This document shows, one piece after another, positions 17,031 through 26,055 of a DNA stretch of 64,000 nt. Each line of letters begins with the position of its first letter. Positions within the stretch are counted from its first letter, which is position 1. The notes below the pieces were generated by a model. It was given only the letters and a program-made list of their open reading frames with translations. It did not search any database and had not been told where the DNA came from. Made by a program: the position numbers and the translations under genes. This DNA is from Cyclobacteriaceae bacterium (GTDB lineage Bacteria > Bacteroidota > Bacteroidia > Cytophagales > Cyclobacteriaceae), in assembly GCA_022842845.1 (NCBI GenBank), contig JALHOT010000005.1, positions 1 through 64,000 of the forward strand, written 5' to 3'.

Positions 17031-18275
17031 ATGCATGTAATGTATAGCATTGGCATTTACCTGGTATCAGGGCTTTACTGGCTGGCCTCCTTCTTTAATC
17101 CAAAGGCAAAGTTATTTGTCGATGGCAGAAAGAATTTGTTGGATAAGTTAAAACACAGCATGTCAGGTAATAAAGCCCCGGTTATCTGGATACACAGTGC
17201 CTCTTTGGGAGAGTTTGAGCAGGGGCGACCGTTGATTGAAGCTTTTAAACTGCAATATCCTGCTTATAAAATTATACTTACTTTCTTTTCACCTTCAGGA
17301 TATGAAGTTAGAAAGAATTACGCGCTGGCTGATTGGATTTTTTATTTGCCTTGGGATACCAGGAAAAATGCAGGACAATTTATTTCGATTGTTAGGCCAT
17401 CGCTGGCCATTTTTGTTAAGTATGAATTCTGGCACCACTATACTTCAGAACTCAAACGTCAAAACATTCCTACTATTTCAGTAGCCTCTATTTTCAGAAG
17501 TAATCAACTTTTCTTCAAATCTTATGGAGGTTTTTACAAAGGTATTTTAAAGAAGTTCTCTTATTTCTTCGTGCAGAATTATCAATCGCAGGATTTGTTA
17601 AAAGGTATTGGTATTCAATCTGTAACTGTGGCTGGTGATACCCGGTTTGACCGTGTTCATCAGATTGCTTCAACGGCAACACCATTACCCATTGCTGAAC
17701 GGTTTAAGCAAGGCGAAAAGCTTATGGTAGTCGGTAGTGCCTGGCCTGAGGATATGGCTGTATTAACGCCTTTCATCCATCAACAGGGTGATCGATTACG
17801 CTTTATTATTGCTCCACACGAAATTGATGAAGAAGCTTTACAGCAAGTAGAAGTTACGCTCAAGGGGAAATCGATTCGCTATTCACAGGCGGATGGAAAG
17901 GACTTACAAGCTTATACAGTATTGATTATCGATAACATGGGTATGTTATCCAAGTTGTATCGTTACGGAGAATATGCCTTTATCGGAGGAGCTTATGGTA
18001 AGGGACTGCATAACATTCTAGAGGCTGCCTGTTATGGAATTCCTGTTTTTTTTGGGGATAAGCGTTATCAGAAATTTCAGGAAGCAAATGACCTCATTAA
18101 CCGCGGGGGTGCTTTTGCTATTGCTGACTACAGCGATATGCTGGAGAAGTATGAAATGGTGAGCAATGCTGAGAATTTTATACTTGCTTGCGAAGTTACC
18201 AAAGCATATGTGCAGGAAAATTTAGGAGCTACTGAAAAGATAATGAAGTACTGCCAATCTATTTTAAAAGTATGA
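17031..18275 (+). CDS. waaA: 3-deoxy-D-manno-octulosonic acid (Kdo) transferase
   Basis: Adds Kdo to lipid A at the inner face of the cytoplasmic membrane. It has an N-terminal membrane anchor (about residues 3-20), then VIWIHSASLGEFEQGRPL, the acceptor-side motif with the family's catalytic glutamate. The C-terminal half, with APHEIDEEAL and FIGGAYGKGLHNILEAA, is the CMP-Kdo-binding part of the GT-B fold (GT30). The length of 414 aa is normal. The start could be the ATG at 17031 or 17040. Its stop overlaps the rsgA start (ATGA), a translational coupling arrangement. Confidence 0.95.
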   Translation: MHVMYSIGIYLVSGLYWLASFFNPKAKLFVDGRKNLLDKLKHSMSGNKAPVIWIHSASLGEFEQGRPLIEAFKLQYPAYKIILTFFSPSGYEVRKNYALADWIFYLPWDTRKNAGQFISIVRPSLAIFVKYEFWHHYTSELKRQNIPTISVASIFRSNQLFFKSYGGFYKGILKKFSYFFVQNYQSQDLLKGIGIQSVTVAGDTRFDRVHQIASTATPLPIAERFKQGEKLMVVGSAWPEDMAVLTPFIHQQGDRLRFIIAPHEIDEEALQQVEVTLKGKSIRYSQADGKDLQAYTVLIIDNMGMLSKLYRYGEYAFIGGAYGKGLHNILEAACYGIPVFFGDKRYQKFQEANDLINRGGAFAIADYSDMLEKYEMVSNAENFILACEVTKAYVQENLGATEKIMKYCQSILKV

Positions 18276-19186
18276 AAGGCCTTGTCTTAAAATCAACCGG
18301 CAGTTGGTATCTTCTTTTGGCTGAGAACAATAAGCGTTATCAGGCAAGGGTGCGTGGGAAAATTCGCCTGGAAGGTATTAAGGAAACGAATCCGGTCGCG
18401 GTAGGTGATTATGTTTTATTTGATGAAGAAGGAGAGGAGGGAATTATTACCGAAATTTTAGACAGGGATAATTACATAGTAAGACAATCTGTTAAAAAAA
18501 CTGGCCACAGTCATGTACTGGCGGCTAATGTCGATCAGGCTTTGTTGGTTGTTACACTAGCCTCTCCAAGAACTTCTTTAGGTTTTATTGATAGATTTAT
18601 TGTTGCCGCTGAGTCTTTCCGCATTCCGCAGGTATTAGTGTTTAATAAAGCTGACTTACTTTCTCCTGAACAACAAAGTGAGGTGAAGTCGCTTATTGAA
18701 CTGTACGAAAGCTTGGGTGTCAGGTGTTTACTTACTTCGGCCCTGGACGAAGAGCAAGCAGCTTTGCTTGAAATATTGGCGGGTAAAAAGACTTTGATAT
18801 CAGGTCACTCAGGTGTAGGTAAGTCAACCCTGATTAACCTCTTATCGGGAAGTATTAATCAGAAAACAAGCGAGATATCAGACTTTTCTTCCAAGGGAAC
18901 GCACACAACCACCTTTGCAGAGATGTTTCAATTAACAGACAATACCTTCATCATTGATACACCCGGCATTAAGGAATTAGGTTTGGTCGACATGGAACCT
19001 GAAGAAGTATCTGATTATTTTGTGGAGATGAGAGCGCTTCGTTCTTCCTGTAAGTTTGGCGCTCGCTGTTTGCACTTGCAGGAACCTAAATGTGCAGTGT
19101 TAGAATCTGTACAGAAGGGCCACATAGCCTTAAGCCGCTACGAAAGTTATGTGAGTATCGTTAAAGGTGAAGACAATAGGAAGTAA
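18272..19186 (+). CDS. rsgA: Ribosome small subunit-dependent GTPase A
   Basis: Late-stage 30S assembly checkpoint GTPase. An N-terminal OB-fold (about 1-65) is followed by a circularly permuted GTPase: G4 NKADLL comes before G1 GHSGVGKSTLIN, and G3 DTPGIKELG is last. The C-terminal zinc site CKFGARCLHLQEPKC supplies cysteine and histidine ligands. 304 aa is normal. Overlaps waaA by four bases. Confidence 0.96.
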   Translation: MKGLVLKSTGSWYLLLAENNKRYQARVRGKIRLEGIKETNPVAVGDYVLFDEEGEEGIITEILDRDNYIVRQSVKKTGHSHVLAANVDQALLVVTLASPRTSLGFIDRFIVAAESFRIPQVLVFNKADLLSPEQQSEVKSLIELYESLGVRCLLTSALDEEQAALLEILAGKKTLISGHSGVGKSTLINLLSGSINQKTSEISDFSSKGTHTTTFAEMFQLTDNTFIIDTPGIKELGLVDMEPEEVSDYFVEMRALRSSCKFGARCLHLQEPKCAVLESVQKGHIALSRYESYVSIVKGEDNRK

Positions 19187-19187
19187 T

Positions 19188-20054
19188 CTATTCTGCGTAC
19201 TTCATCAAGCGATTTTTTCTCCACAGCCCAAAATACATCATGGCAAGTTTCCAATTGAGTAATTTAAGATTCAGTCTTATTTCGTAGAGAATTCTATTGC
19301 TTAAAGCTCTTTGCTCAGCTTTGTTTTTATTCAAGGTTACAATTTTCTCGCAGATGCTGAAGGTACTAGACTGATGCTTGGATCGGATAGCAAACTGTTT
19401 TTTTGACAATGAATTTGATACGATTCTTCTTTGTATGAGTACTTCAGGAGAATAACAATATTGCCAGCTTCTTGACGACCGCACCCATAAATCAAAATCT
19501 TCATAACTCAATGATTCATCATAGCCACCCAGGGCATCCAGTAGTTCTTTTCTGAACATCATGGTGGGCGAACAGATGAAATAGCGTTCAATAATGGCTT
19601 GATAAATATCGCCTTGCGGAATACTATCGTGTGGAAATTTATCGGAGTGAAAATATAAATGCTTTCCTGCCTCGTTAATAATGTCCGCATCGCTGAAGTG
19701 AACACCAAAACTTAATCCACGTGTCATCAATTGCTGTACGCCCATTTCAATTCTTGTTGGCAGCAATACATCGTCTGCGGCCAGGTCAATAACAAAAGTT
19801 CCTCTTGCTTGCTTCAAAGCGATATTAAAGGCTTTGCAGCTGCCCAAGTTTGCTTTTAATGCTATAAAATGACTAAACTTTTTATCGCGTAAAAATGCAT
19901 GAATTACTTCAGCGCTGTTATCAGTGCTGGCATCATCCACAATAATCAGTTCAACATTGCCATAGGTTTGGGCGTAAACTGAAGCCAGGGCTTCTTGCAC
20001 GAACATACTTTGGTTATAGCAAAGACAGATTACTGTTACCAGGGGATTAGTCAT
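19188..20054 (-). CDS. Glycosyltransferase family 2, 288 aa
   Basis: GT-A fold sugar transferase. TVICLCYNQSMFVQEALASV and ELIIVDDASTDNS form the nucleotide-sugar site; DLAADDVLL is the DXD-like metal region and YEDFDLWVRSSR is the acceptor/catalytic ED-region. No membrane helix, so it is cytoplasmic or peripheral. It is the last gene of a leftward run and overlaps the upstream GNAT gene by eight bases. The sugar and acceptor cannot be told; a surface glycan or glycolipid is likely from the neighbourhood. Confidence 0.88.
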   Translation of the reverse strand: MTNPLVTVICLCYNQSMFVQEALASVYAQTYGNVELIIVDDASTDNSAEVIHAFLRDKKFSHFIALKANLGSCKAFNIALKQARGTFVIDLAADDVLLPTRIEMGVQQLMTRGLSFGVHFSDADIINEAGKHLYFHSDKFPHDSIPQGDIYQAIIERYFICSPTMMFRKELLDALGGYDESLSYEDFDLWVRSSRSWQYCYSPEVLIQRRIVSNSLSKKQFAIRSKHQSSTFSICEKIVTLNKNKAEQRALSNRILYEIRLNLKLLNWKLAMMYFGLWRKNRLMKYAE

Positions 20055-20976
20055 GGTTCAGTATTTTCTCAAACGTAAACTTGCTGGTAGGCTGGGATCC
20101 CAGGTGCTGTTTGAATGTTAAAAGGCTGAAGTTAGGTTTGCCATTCAGATAAGCTGTGCCAAGGTCAAGAAGCCTACACTGATTTTGTTGACAGTAATCG
20201 TAAATCCCCTCCATAAGCATAACTACCGGACTGTATTGTTTGTAGGCACTGGCGTGATCGTAATAAAAAGTGTAGAGAATATCATGGCTCACCTGAATGG
20301 AAATACAAGCGGCAATGAGATCACTTTCATTTCGCAATACGAACAGCTTTATGGCATCAGGAAATGTATCACGCAATAGTTGGAGATCCTGTAAAGGCAT
20401 AGATAATTCGTAGCCTTTTTTATCTCTGCAATCCCGAATGAACTGATAAATGTTGGCTAATGAAGCCTTGTCAGCAACGGTGAAAGCAAAATTGTTTTCT
20501 TTCGCTTGTCTCAGTTTTCGCTGCTCCCAATCGTTCAATAGTGTATCATAAGCCGTTTGTTGCACAGGAATGATACTCCCAATTTCTGCTTTGGTAATAG
20601 TATAACCGAGATTCATTAAAATTGAGTTCAGCTCGCAGCGTTTTGGGTGTTCATACGCATCAGGGGATTGTTTGATGATGATTTTTTTTATCCCTTCAGC
20701 AGTTAAGGTGTTGAGTATATAGTCAATGAATTCGAAAAGTGATTGGATCGATACTGTGGGCTTGTACTCAAAAGAACCAAAAGGCGCTTTGAGCGGAGAG
20801 CTGGCTATGCCATCTTGTATATTGAGCCAAATAAAAGCCTGACATGCCTCGCTTTCATCCAGTAAATAGAAACATCTCCAGTGCTTTTTGTCTTGCAATT
20901 GGAGATGTTCATATTGATTGAAGAGATATTTGGCTTGAGGGATGTATGGGCCTGAATGGAAAGTAAACTTTTTCAA
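20047..20976 (-). CDS. GNAT/FemAB-like acyltransferase, 309 aa
   Basis: Two GNAT-like halves as in the FemAB/BioF2-like group. The second half contains the acetyl-CoA fold with KLFVLRNESDLIAACISIQVSHDILYTF and the typical end CRLLDLGTAYLNGKPNFSLLTFKQHLG. Members transfer aminoacyl or acyl groups to cell-wall precursors or glycans. It abuts the Mpo1-like gene with no gap and overlaps the GT2 gene, so a joint role on an envelope molecule is plausible. The acyl donor and target are unknown. Confidence 0.75.
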   Translation of the reverse strand: MKKFTFHSGPYIPQAKYLFNQYEHLQLQDKKHWRCFYLLDESEACQAFIWLNIQDGIASSPLKAPFGSFEYKPTVSIQSLFEFIDYILNTLTAEGIKKIIIKQSPDAYEHPKRCELNSILMNLGYTITKAEIGSIIPVQQTAYDTLLNDWEQRKLRQAKENNFAFTVADKASLANIYQFIRDCRDKKGYELSMPLQDLQLLRDTFPDAIKLFVLRNESDLIAACISIQVSHDILYTFYYDHASAYKQYSPVVMLMEGIYDYCQQNQCRLLDLGTAYLNGKPNFSLLTFKQHLGSQPTSKFTFEKILNHD

Positions 20977-21456
20977 TTAGTAGGGGATGCCTAATTTTTT
21001 ATAGATAAAGTGCATCAACCAAGCGGGTCCAATCAATAGAAATTGAACGTCTTTAAAGAAGGAAGGTTTTTTGCCTTCTACCTTATGACCGTAGAATTGT
21101 CCTATCCATGCAAGAACGAATACAATAATGCTGACCATCCATAAGGGGGCAATGTTCAGCGCACTGATCATTCGGGCTGCAAAGAGGCAAACAATTGCAA
21201 AAAGAACCATGCCTATACTGAGAGGAATCGACAGAGAGACATAGTAGGCAGTCACCACAATCAAGGTTACCGTAGCCCAATTGGCATAGGGGTTTCCATC
21301 TCCCAAAAAGGACTGGACAATGCCAGAAGGAATGGAGGCGATCAGCCCAACTATACTAAAAAAGATCAGCGGAACACAAATCCAATGAATGGTTTTGTTT
21401 GTAGCGTTCTGGTGGCTTTCACCATATTCTGATAGAAGTTGATCGATCTTGCGCAT
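20977..21456 (-). CDS. Mpo1-like (DUF962/YGL010w) membrane protein, 159 aa
   Basis: Four hydrophobic helices and the family signature near the N-terminus, YGESHQNATNKTIHWICVPL, plus FYGHKVEGKKPSF in the C-terminal half; the histidines match the iron-binding ones of yeast Mpo1. Mpo1 is a dioxygenase that shortens 2-hydroxy fatty acids by one carbon during phytosphingosine breakdown. Many Bacteroidota contain sphingolipids and hydroxy fatty acids, so an alpha-oxidation role is possible but inferred. It lies in a leftward run directly before the GNAT gene. Confidence 0.82.
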   Translation of the reverse strand: MRKIDQLLSEYGESHQNATNKTIHWICVPLIFFSIVGLIASIPSGIVQSFLGDGNPYANWATVTLIVVTAYYVSLSIPLSIGMVLFAIVCLFAARMISALNIAPLWMVSIIVFVLAWIGQFYGHKVEGKKPSFFKDVQFLLIGPAWLMHFIYKKLGIPY

Positions 21457-21488
21457 ACTGTTTTTCTTGATTTACGAATATAGTAAAA

Positions 21489-21998
21489 CTAGGCTTTGGT
21501 TTTTACTTTCGACCATTCCTTCACTTGCCAAAACACTTTTCCGGTTGTTAAATGATTTCCCTGGTTGTCGTGGATTTTAACCTCGCAGGGTATAATGATA
21601 GCTTCCTGCGTTTGTAATGGCGTGAAAATATTAGTGTGCATCCATTCCTCAGAAATGGTGAAGGAAGCAAAGGCATCCATTTTTCCCTGGTAGTGATAAT
21701 CCATTTCCAGGCGTTGCATGATAAGCCTGTACTTCTTTGCATCTAAGCGAGAAATAAGCAGGAAGCCTGTCGTAAATTCAGAAACAGTGGCCATGGCGCA
21801 GGCGTGTATGCCTCTGATGTGATTAAAATTCCTTCTCTTATAGGGCAGTAAGGTTTTAAGGCTGTAATCACTAATCTCTACAATTTTAAAACCATGAGGC
21901 TTATTAAAGGGAATCATCCGGTCAAGGGCAAAATTGAGCAAAGCTTTATAGAAAGAAGAAACTTTAGCTTTGGCTACTATAACGTTGGGATCTAACAT
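21489..21998 (-). CDS. DUF4442 hot-dog-fold protein, 169 aa
   Basis: Thioesterase-like hot-dog fold: a helix with RMIPFNKPHGFKIVEIS, then HIRGIHACAMATVSEFTTG, the buried helix that carries the active-site region in acyl-CoA thioesterases. The ATG at 21998 is preferred over a GTG two codons upstream. The substrate is unknown, probably an acyl-CoA or acyl-ACP. It is the first gene of the leftward run leading to Mpo1-like, GNAT and GT2 genes, which suggests acyl-chain metabolism of an envelope lipid. Confidence 0.8.
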   Translation of the reverse strand: MLDPNVIVAKAKVSSFYKALLNFALDRMIPFNKPHGFKIVEISDYSLKTLLPYKRRNFNHIRGIHACAMATVSEFTTGFLLISRLDAKKYRLIMQRLEMDYHYQGKMDAFASFTISEEWMHTNIFTPLQTQEAIIIPCEVKIHDNQGNHLTTGKVFWQVKEWSKVKTKA

Positions 21999-22110
21999 AG
22001 TCACGGTTTGATTTGGGTAAGTTACAGGAAATTCTGTTTTTGCAGCGGTGAATTTAGTAGAGACTTATAAGCTACTTTCATCAAAGGGAATTTAATTTTT
22101 TGTTTAGACT

Positions 22111-23223
22111 ATGAAAAAAGTAATTGTGCTTGGGGCAGGCCTGGTGGGCAAAGTAATGGCTGCCGACCTGGCGAAATCATTTGACGTAACATCTGTGGAT
22201 ATTAGTCAGGAGGCATTAGCAGAAGTTGCCAAATTGGGTATTAAGACCCAGCAAGTCGATTTATCTGATCTAACAAAGCTGGCCCAAGCCATTAAGCCTT
22301 TTGACTTAGTAATAGGTGCAGTGCCGGGTTTTATGGGCTTTCAGGTTGCTAAAACTGTGATTGAAGCCGGTAAGAACATGGTGGATATTTCTTTTTTTCC
22401 GGAAGATCCTTTTTTACTGGATGAACTGGCCAAGAAACATAACGTAACCATTGTAACTGATTGTGGGGTGGCTCCGGGCATGGGCAACATCATTTTAGGC
22501 TACCACAATCAGCGAATGAAAATTCAGAACTACGAGTGTTTGGTTGGCGGGTTGCCCCTGGTGAGGGAGTGGCCTTACGAGTACAAGGCGGTGTTTTCGC
22601 CTATTGATGTGATTGAAGAATATATTCGTCCGGCCCGTTATGTTCAAAACGGAGCGATGGTGGTGAAAGAAGCACTGAGCGATCCTGAACTTGTTCATTT
22701 TGAGGGCGTTGGCACCTTAGAATCATGGAATTCGGATGGTCTTCGCTCACTCATTAAGACGATGCCCAACATCCCTAACATGATTGAGAAGACCTTGCGT
22801 TATCCCGGTTGCATAGAGTATTTAAGGGTGTTACGTGAAACAGGTCTTTTCTCTTATGAAGAAATTGAGGTGAAAGGTGTTAAAGTGAGGCCAGTCGATG
22901 TGATGGCTAAGTTGTTATTCCCTAAGTGGAAGTTGAAACCAGGCGAGCAAGAGTTTACCGTTATGCGTATTGTGATTGAAGGTGAAGAGCAGGGTAAACC
23001 TAAACGGTATCAATACAATTTACTGGACCGCACCAACAGTGGCACCTTGTCGATGGCGCGCACTACCGGTTATACCTGTACAGCCGTAGTCAATTTAGTA
23101 GCTGAGGGAAGCTACAGTCGAAAGGGCATCAGTCCACCGGAGTTTCTGGGTGAGGAGGAGTCTCATTTTAAATTTATCAGGGATTATTTAAGCCAGCGAG
23201 AGGTCCATTATACCCTCGTTTAA
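22111..23223 (+). CDS. Saccharopine dehydrogenase family protein, 370 aa
   Basis: N-terminal Rossmann domain (VIVLGAGLVGKVMAADLAK, then VDIS binding the nucleotide ribose), a middle Sacchrp_dh_C catalytic domain with DCGVAPGMGN (about residue 125) and GVGTLESWNSDGLRSL, and a short C-terminal nucleotide-domain return. The layout fits lysine 6-dehydrogenase or saccharopine dehydrogenase relatives acting on lysine or another amino acid. A longer relative occurs at 42848-44185. It stands alone between a 106-base upstream gap without clear signals and nhaC. Confidence 0.83.
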   Translation: MKKVIVLGAGLVGKVMAADLAKSFDVTSVDISQEALAEVAKLGIKTQQVDLSDLTKLAQAIKPFDLVIGAVPGFMGFQVAKTVIEAGKNMVDISFFPEDPFLLDELAKKHNVTIVTDCGVAPGMGNIILGYHNQRMKIQNYECLVGGLPLVREWPYEYKAVFSPIDVIEEYIRPARYVQNGAMVVKEALSDPELVHFEGVGTLESWNSDGLRSLIKTMPNIPNMIEKTLRYPGCIEYLRVLRETGLFSYEEIEVKGVKVRPVDVMAKLLFPKWKLKPGEQEFTVMRIVIEGEEQGKPKRYQYNLLDRTNSGTLSMARTTGYTCTAVVNLVAEGSYSRKGISPPEFLGEEESHFKFIRDYLSQREVHYTLV

Positions 23224-23231
23224 GCGTCAGA

Positions 23232-23239
23232 TATTTTTG
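23232..23239 (+). promoter_or_regulatory. Candidate -7 box for nhaC
   Basis: TATTTTTG fits TAnnTTTG and lies 42 bases before the nhaC ATG. No clear -33 element is seen. Confidence 0.35.
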
Positions 23240-23281
23240 TATCTTGAGCCCTTTATTATTGTCCATTGAAGCTATTTTTTC

Positions 23282-24739
23282 ATGATTGAGACAAAGCGTA
23301 CCCCTGTTCTCTGGCAGGCCATAGTTCCCATAGGTGTTTTAGTGCTTTTACTAGCCTTTAATGTTGTTATTTTCGGAGCGGATGCCACATCGGGACCCAA
23401 CCAGGTAGCCATGGTAATAGCGGCTGGTGTAGCAGCCATTTTTTCATTTAGGCTAGGCTACAAATGGTCTGAAATAGAACACAGTATTGTGAAGAGTATC
23501 AGCTCTGCTATGGCAGCCATCCTTATATTGATGGTGATTGGTGCGCTTTCAGGCACCTGGCTACTCAGTGGCATTGTGCCGGCCATGATTTATTACGGTC
23601 TTAAGATTTTAAATCCAACGATATTTTTGTTTGCTGCCACCATTGTGTGTTGTATTGTATCAATGGCTACAGGTAGCTCCTGGAGTACTGTAGCGACAGT
23701 AGGTATCGCCCTACTAGGCATTGGAAAAACGTTGGGTATCTCAGAGCCAATCATCGCAGGCGCCATTATATCTGGCGCTTACTTTGGGGATAAGATGTCT
23801 CCGTTATCAGATACTACCAACCTGGCACCGGCCATGGCGGGTACTGATTTGTTTACACATATCCGCTATATGATGTATACCACCATACCAACACTGATAA
23901 TCACACTTCTCATTTTCTTTGTCTGGGGGTTTACATTAGATACAACGGCTACGGCTACAGAAACTGAGTCTGTTTTAAAGGCCATTGATGCTGCATTCGA
24001 TTTGAATCCCATCCTTTTTGTTGTTCCGGCTATTGTATTGGTGATGATCGTGAAGAAGGTGCCGGCATTGCCTGCCTTATTGATAGGCTCTATTTTGGGT
24101 GGTATTTTCGCCATCATCTTTCAGCCTCATATTGTTAACCAGGTCTCTGGCATTGATTCAGATTTTCTGAAATCGTCATTCATGGCGGTGATGAAGGCGA
24201 TGTCATCCTCAACCTCCATACAGACCGACAATGAGATGATCACTGGTTTATTATCATCCAAAGGAATGTATGGCATGATGAATACCATTTGGCTAATCAT
24301 TTGTGCAATGATGTTTGGAGGCGTGATGGAATCGTGTGGCATGTTGCGTATAATAGCCGAGCGAATTATACAGTTTGCTCATTCTACAGGCTCTTTAGTA
24401 GCGTCTACTGCTGCCACTTGTATTTTCTTTAACCTCACCGCTTCCGATCAATACATGGCCATAGCGGTACCAGGACGCATGTATGCAGAAACATATAGAA
24501 AGAGGGGTTTAAAACCTGAGGTGTTGAGCCGAACTTTAGAAGACTCAGGCACTGTTACCTCGGTATTAATACCATGGAATACTTGTGGGGCTACACAATC
24601 GAGTGTGTTGGGTGTATCCACATGGGCTTATGCACCTTTTGCATTCTTCTGTTACATCAGTCCAATCATGACGGTGCTGCAAGCCTATTTAAATTATAAG
24701 ATCAGAAGGTTTAGTGATGACGGGGCAAAGCAATCTTAA
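23282..24739 (+). CDS. nhaC: Na+/H+ antiporter NhaC
   Basis: Exchanges sodium for protons across the cytoplasmic membrane. About 11-12 helices. Family signatures are STVATVGIALLGIGKTLG, the conserved ISGAYFGDKMSPLSDTTNLAPA loop (about 165-185), and an LTASDQYMAIAVPGRMY segment in the second half (about 385-405). 485 aa is typical. The stop overlaps the exonuclease gene by 23 bases. Substrate specificity is inferred from the family. Confidence 0.93.
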   Translation: MIETKRTPVLWQAIVPIGVLVLLLAFNVVIFGADATSGPNQVAMVIAAGVAAIFSFRLGYKWSEIEHSIVKSISSAMAAILILMVIGALSGTWLLSGIVPAMIYYGLKILNPTIFLFAATIVCCIVSMATGSSWSTVATVGIALLGIGKTLGISEPIIAGAIISGAYFGDKMSPLSDTTNLAPAMAGTDLFTHIRYMMYTTIPTLIITLLIFFVWGFTLDTTATATETESVLKAIDAAFDLNPILFVVPAIVLVMIVKKVPALPALLIGSILGGIFAIIFQPHIVNQVSGIDSDFLKSSFMAVMKAMSSSTSIQTDNEMITGLLSSKGMYGMMNTIWLIICAMMFGGVMESCGMLRIIAERIIQFAHSTGSLVASTAATCIFFNLTASDQYMAIAVPGRMYAETYRKRGLKPEVLSRTLEDSGTVTSVLIPWNTCGATQSSVLGVSTWAYAPFAFFCYISPIMTVLQAYLNYKIRRFSDDGAKQS

Positions 24740-25325
24740 CGATAGTAATCTCTTTACGAATACTATCACTCACGAAGAAATTCAAACCCTTCCTTTGCAT
24801 GCATTCAAAGGTCATGTGTCCGTTATCACTGATCCTGCTAAACTAAGTCGTTCCATCAAAGAAATGGAAAAGGCGGTGCACCTAGGTTTCGATACCGAAA
24901 CCAGGCCAGCCTTTGTGAAAGGGCAACGCTATACTGTAGCCCTTATGCAACTGGCTAGCGAAGAGCGGGTCTGGCTCATTCGACTGCAACAAACAGGCTT
25001 CATACCAGCTTTGGTAGAGTTTCTGGAAAATAATGCTGTTCAAAAAGTGGGGGTAGGTTTACGCGATGATTTAAATGCCCTGCAGCGCCTTCAGCGTTTT
25101 TCTCCGGGTGGTTTTGTAGAATTAACACACCTAACCAAGCAAGTGGGTGTGGAAGTGGAGAGTGTTAAAAAACTTACTGGCCTGTTATTGGGTTTTAGAA
25201 TATCGAAGAGTGCCCAAACTTCCAATTGGGAAGCACCTACGCTGACGGAAAAGCAGATTGAATATGCTGCTACAGACGCCTGGGTTTGCTTGCAGATGTA
25301 TAAAAAGATTGAACAAAGATTGTAG
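24717..25325 (+). CDS. 3'-5' exonuclease domain protein (DEDDy, RNase D-like), 202 aa
   Basis: Single-domain RNase D/WRN-type exonuclease. Exo I LGFDTETRPAF supplies D and E, Exo II VGLRDDLNALQ supplies the next D, and Exo III EYAATDAWV supplies Y and the final D, so all four catalytic acids are visible. The ATG at 24717 is chosen over the GTG one codon before. It overlaps the end of nhaC and precedes menG by six bases. Whether it acts on RNA or DNA cannot be told; no HRDC domain is present. Confidence 0.9.
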   Translation: MTGQSNLNDSNLFTNTITHEEIQTLPLHAFKGHVSVITDPAKLSRSIKEMEKAVHLGFDTETRPAFVKGQRYTVALMQLASEERVWLIRLQQTGFIPALVEFLENNAVQKVGVGLRDDLNALQRLQRFSPGGFVELTHLTKQVGVEVESVKKLTGLLLGFRISKSAQTSNWEAPTLTEKQIEYAATDAWVCLQMYKKIEQRL

Positions 25326-25331
25326 ATTAAG

Positions 25332-26054
25332 ATGGCGGTTGTACCCTATAAAGAGGAAAACACAAGTAAGAAGGAACAGGTGGCTAAAATGTTTGATAAC
25401 ATTAGCCATCGCTACGATTTTCTGAATCATTTTTTGAGTTTAGGCATCGATAAAGGCTGGAGAAAAAAGGCCATTAACTATTTGCGTCCTTATCAACCCA
25501 AGGTGCTGTTGGATGTGGCCACTGGTACAGGTGACTTCGCTATTCAGGCTTTGGACTTAAATCCTGATAAAATTATTGGTGTTGATATCTCTGAAGGCAT
25601 GCTGAATGTTGGTCGTAAAAAAATGATCGACAGGGGTTATAGCGATAAAATAGAGATGAAGTCGGGTGACTCTGAGCAACTCCCTTTTGCAGACAATACT
25701 TTCGATGCTGTTACCGTAGCTTTTGGTGTGAGGAACTTTGAAAACCTGGAGAAAGGTCTGGCGGAGATTAGGCGTGTACTGAAGCCAGAAGGCAGGGTAG
25801 TGGTGTTGGAATTCTCCAAGCCAAAGTCTTTTCCTTTTAAGCAACTATACGGGTTCTATTTTAAAAACATATTGCCACGGGTAGGCAACTGGTTATCGAA
25901 AGACAGTGCCGCTTATACCTACTTACCGGAATCGGTAGATGCTTTTCCATACGGAAATGATTTTTTGAACGTTCTAAACAAGGTCGGATTTACTGAAACA
26001 AACGACCGTCCCTTGACCTTTGGAATCAGCTCAATTTATACAGGTAAGAAATAG
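25332..26054 (+). CDS. menG: Demethylmenaquinone methyltransferase
   Basis: SAM-dependent methyltransferase that completes menaquinone synthesis (UbiE/MenG family). SAM motif I is [14 protein letters not shown], with the family-specific [16 protein letters not shown] and [17 protein letters not shown], and [20 protein letters not shown] near the C-terminus. 240 aa is normal. Menaquinone is the usual quinone of Bacteroidota, so menG fits better than ubiE. Two bases separate its stop from porT, an arrangement seen elsewhere in the phylum. Confidence 0.95.
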   Translation: MAVVPYKEENTSKKEQVAKMFDNISHRYDFLNHFLSLGIDKGWRKKAINYLRPYQPKVLLDVATGTGDFAIQALDLNPDKIIGVDISEGMLNVGRKKMIDRGYSDKIEMKSGDSEQLPFADNTFDAVTVAFGVRNFENLEKGLAEIRRVLKPEGRVVVLEFSKPKSFPFKQLYGFYFKNILPRVGNWLSKDSAAYTYLPESVDAFPYGNDFLNVLNKVGFTETNDRPLTFGISSIYTGKK

Positions 26055-26055
26055 C

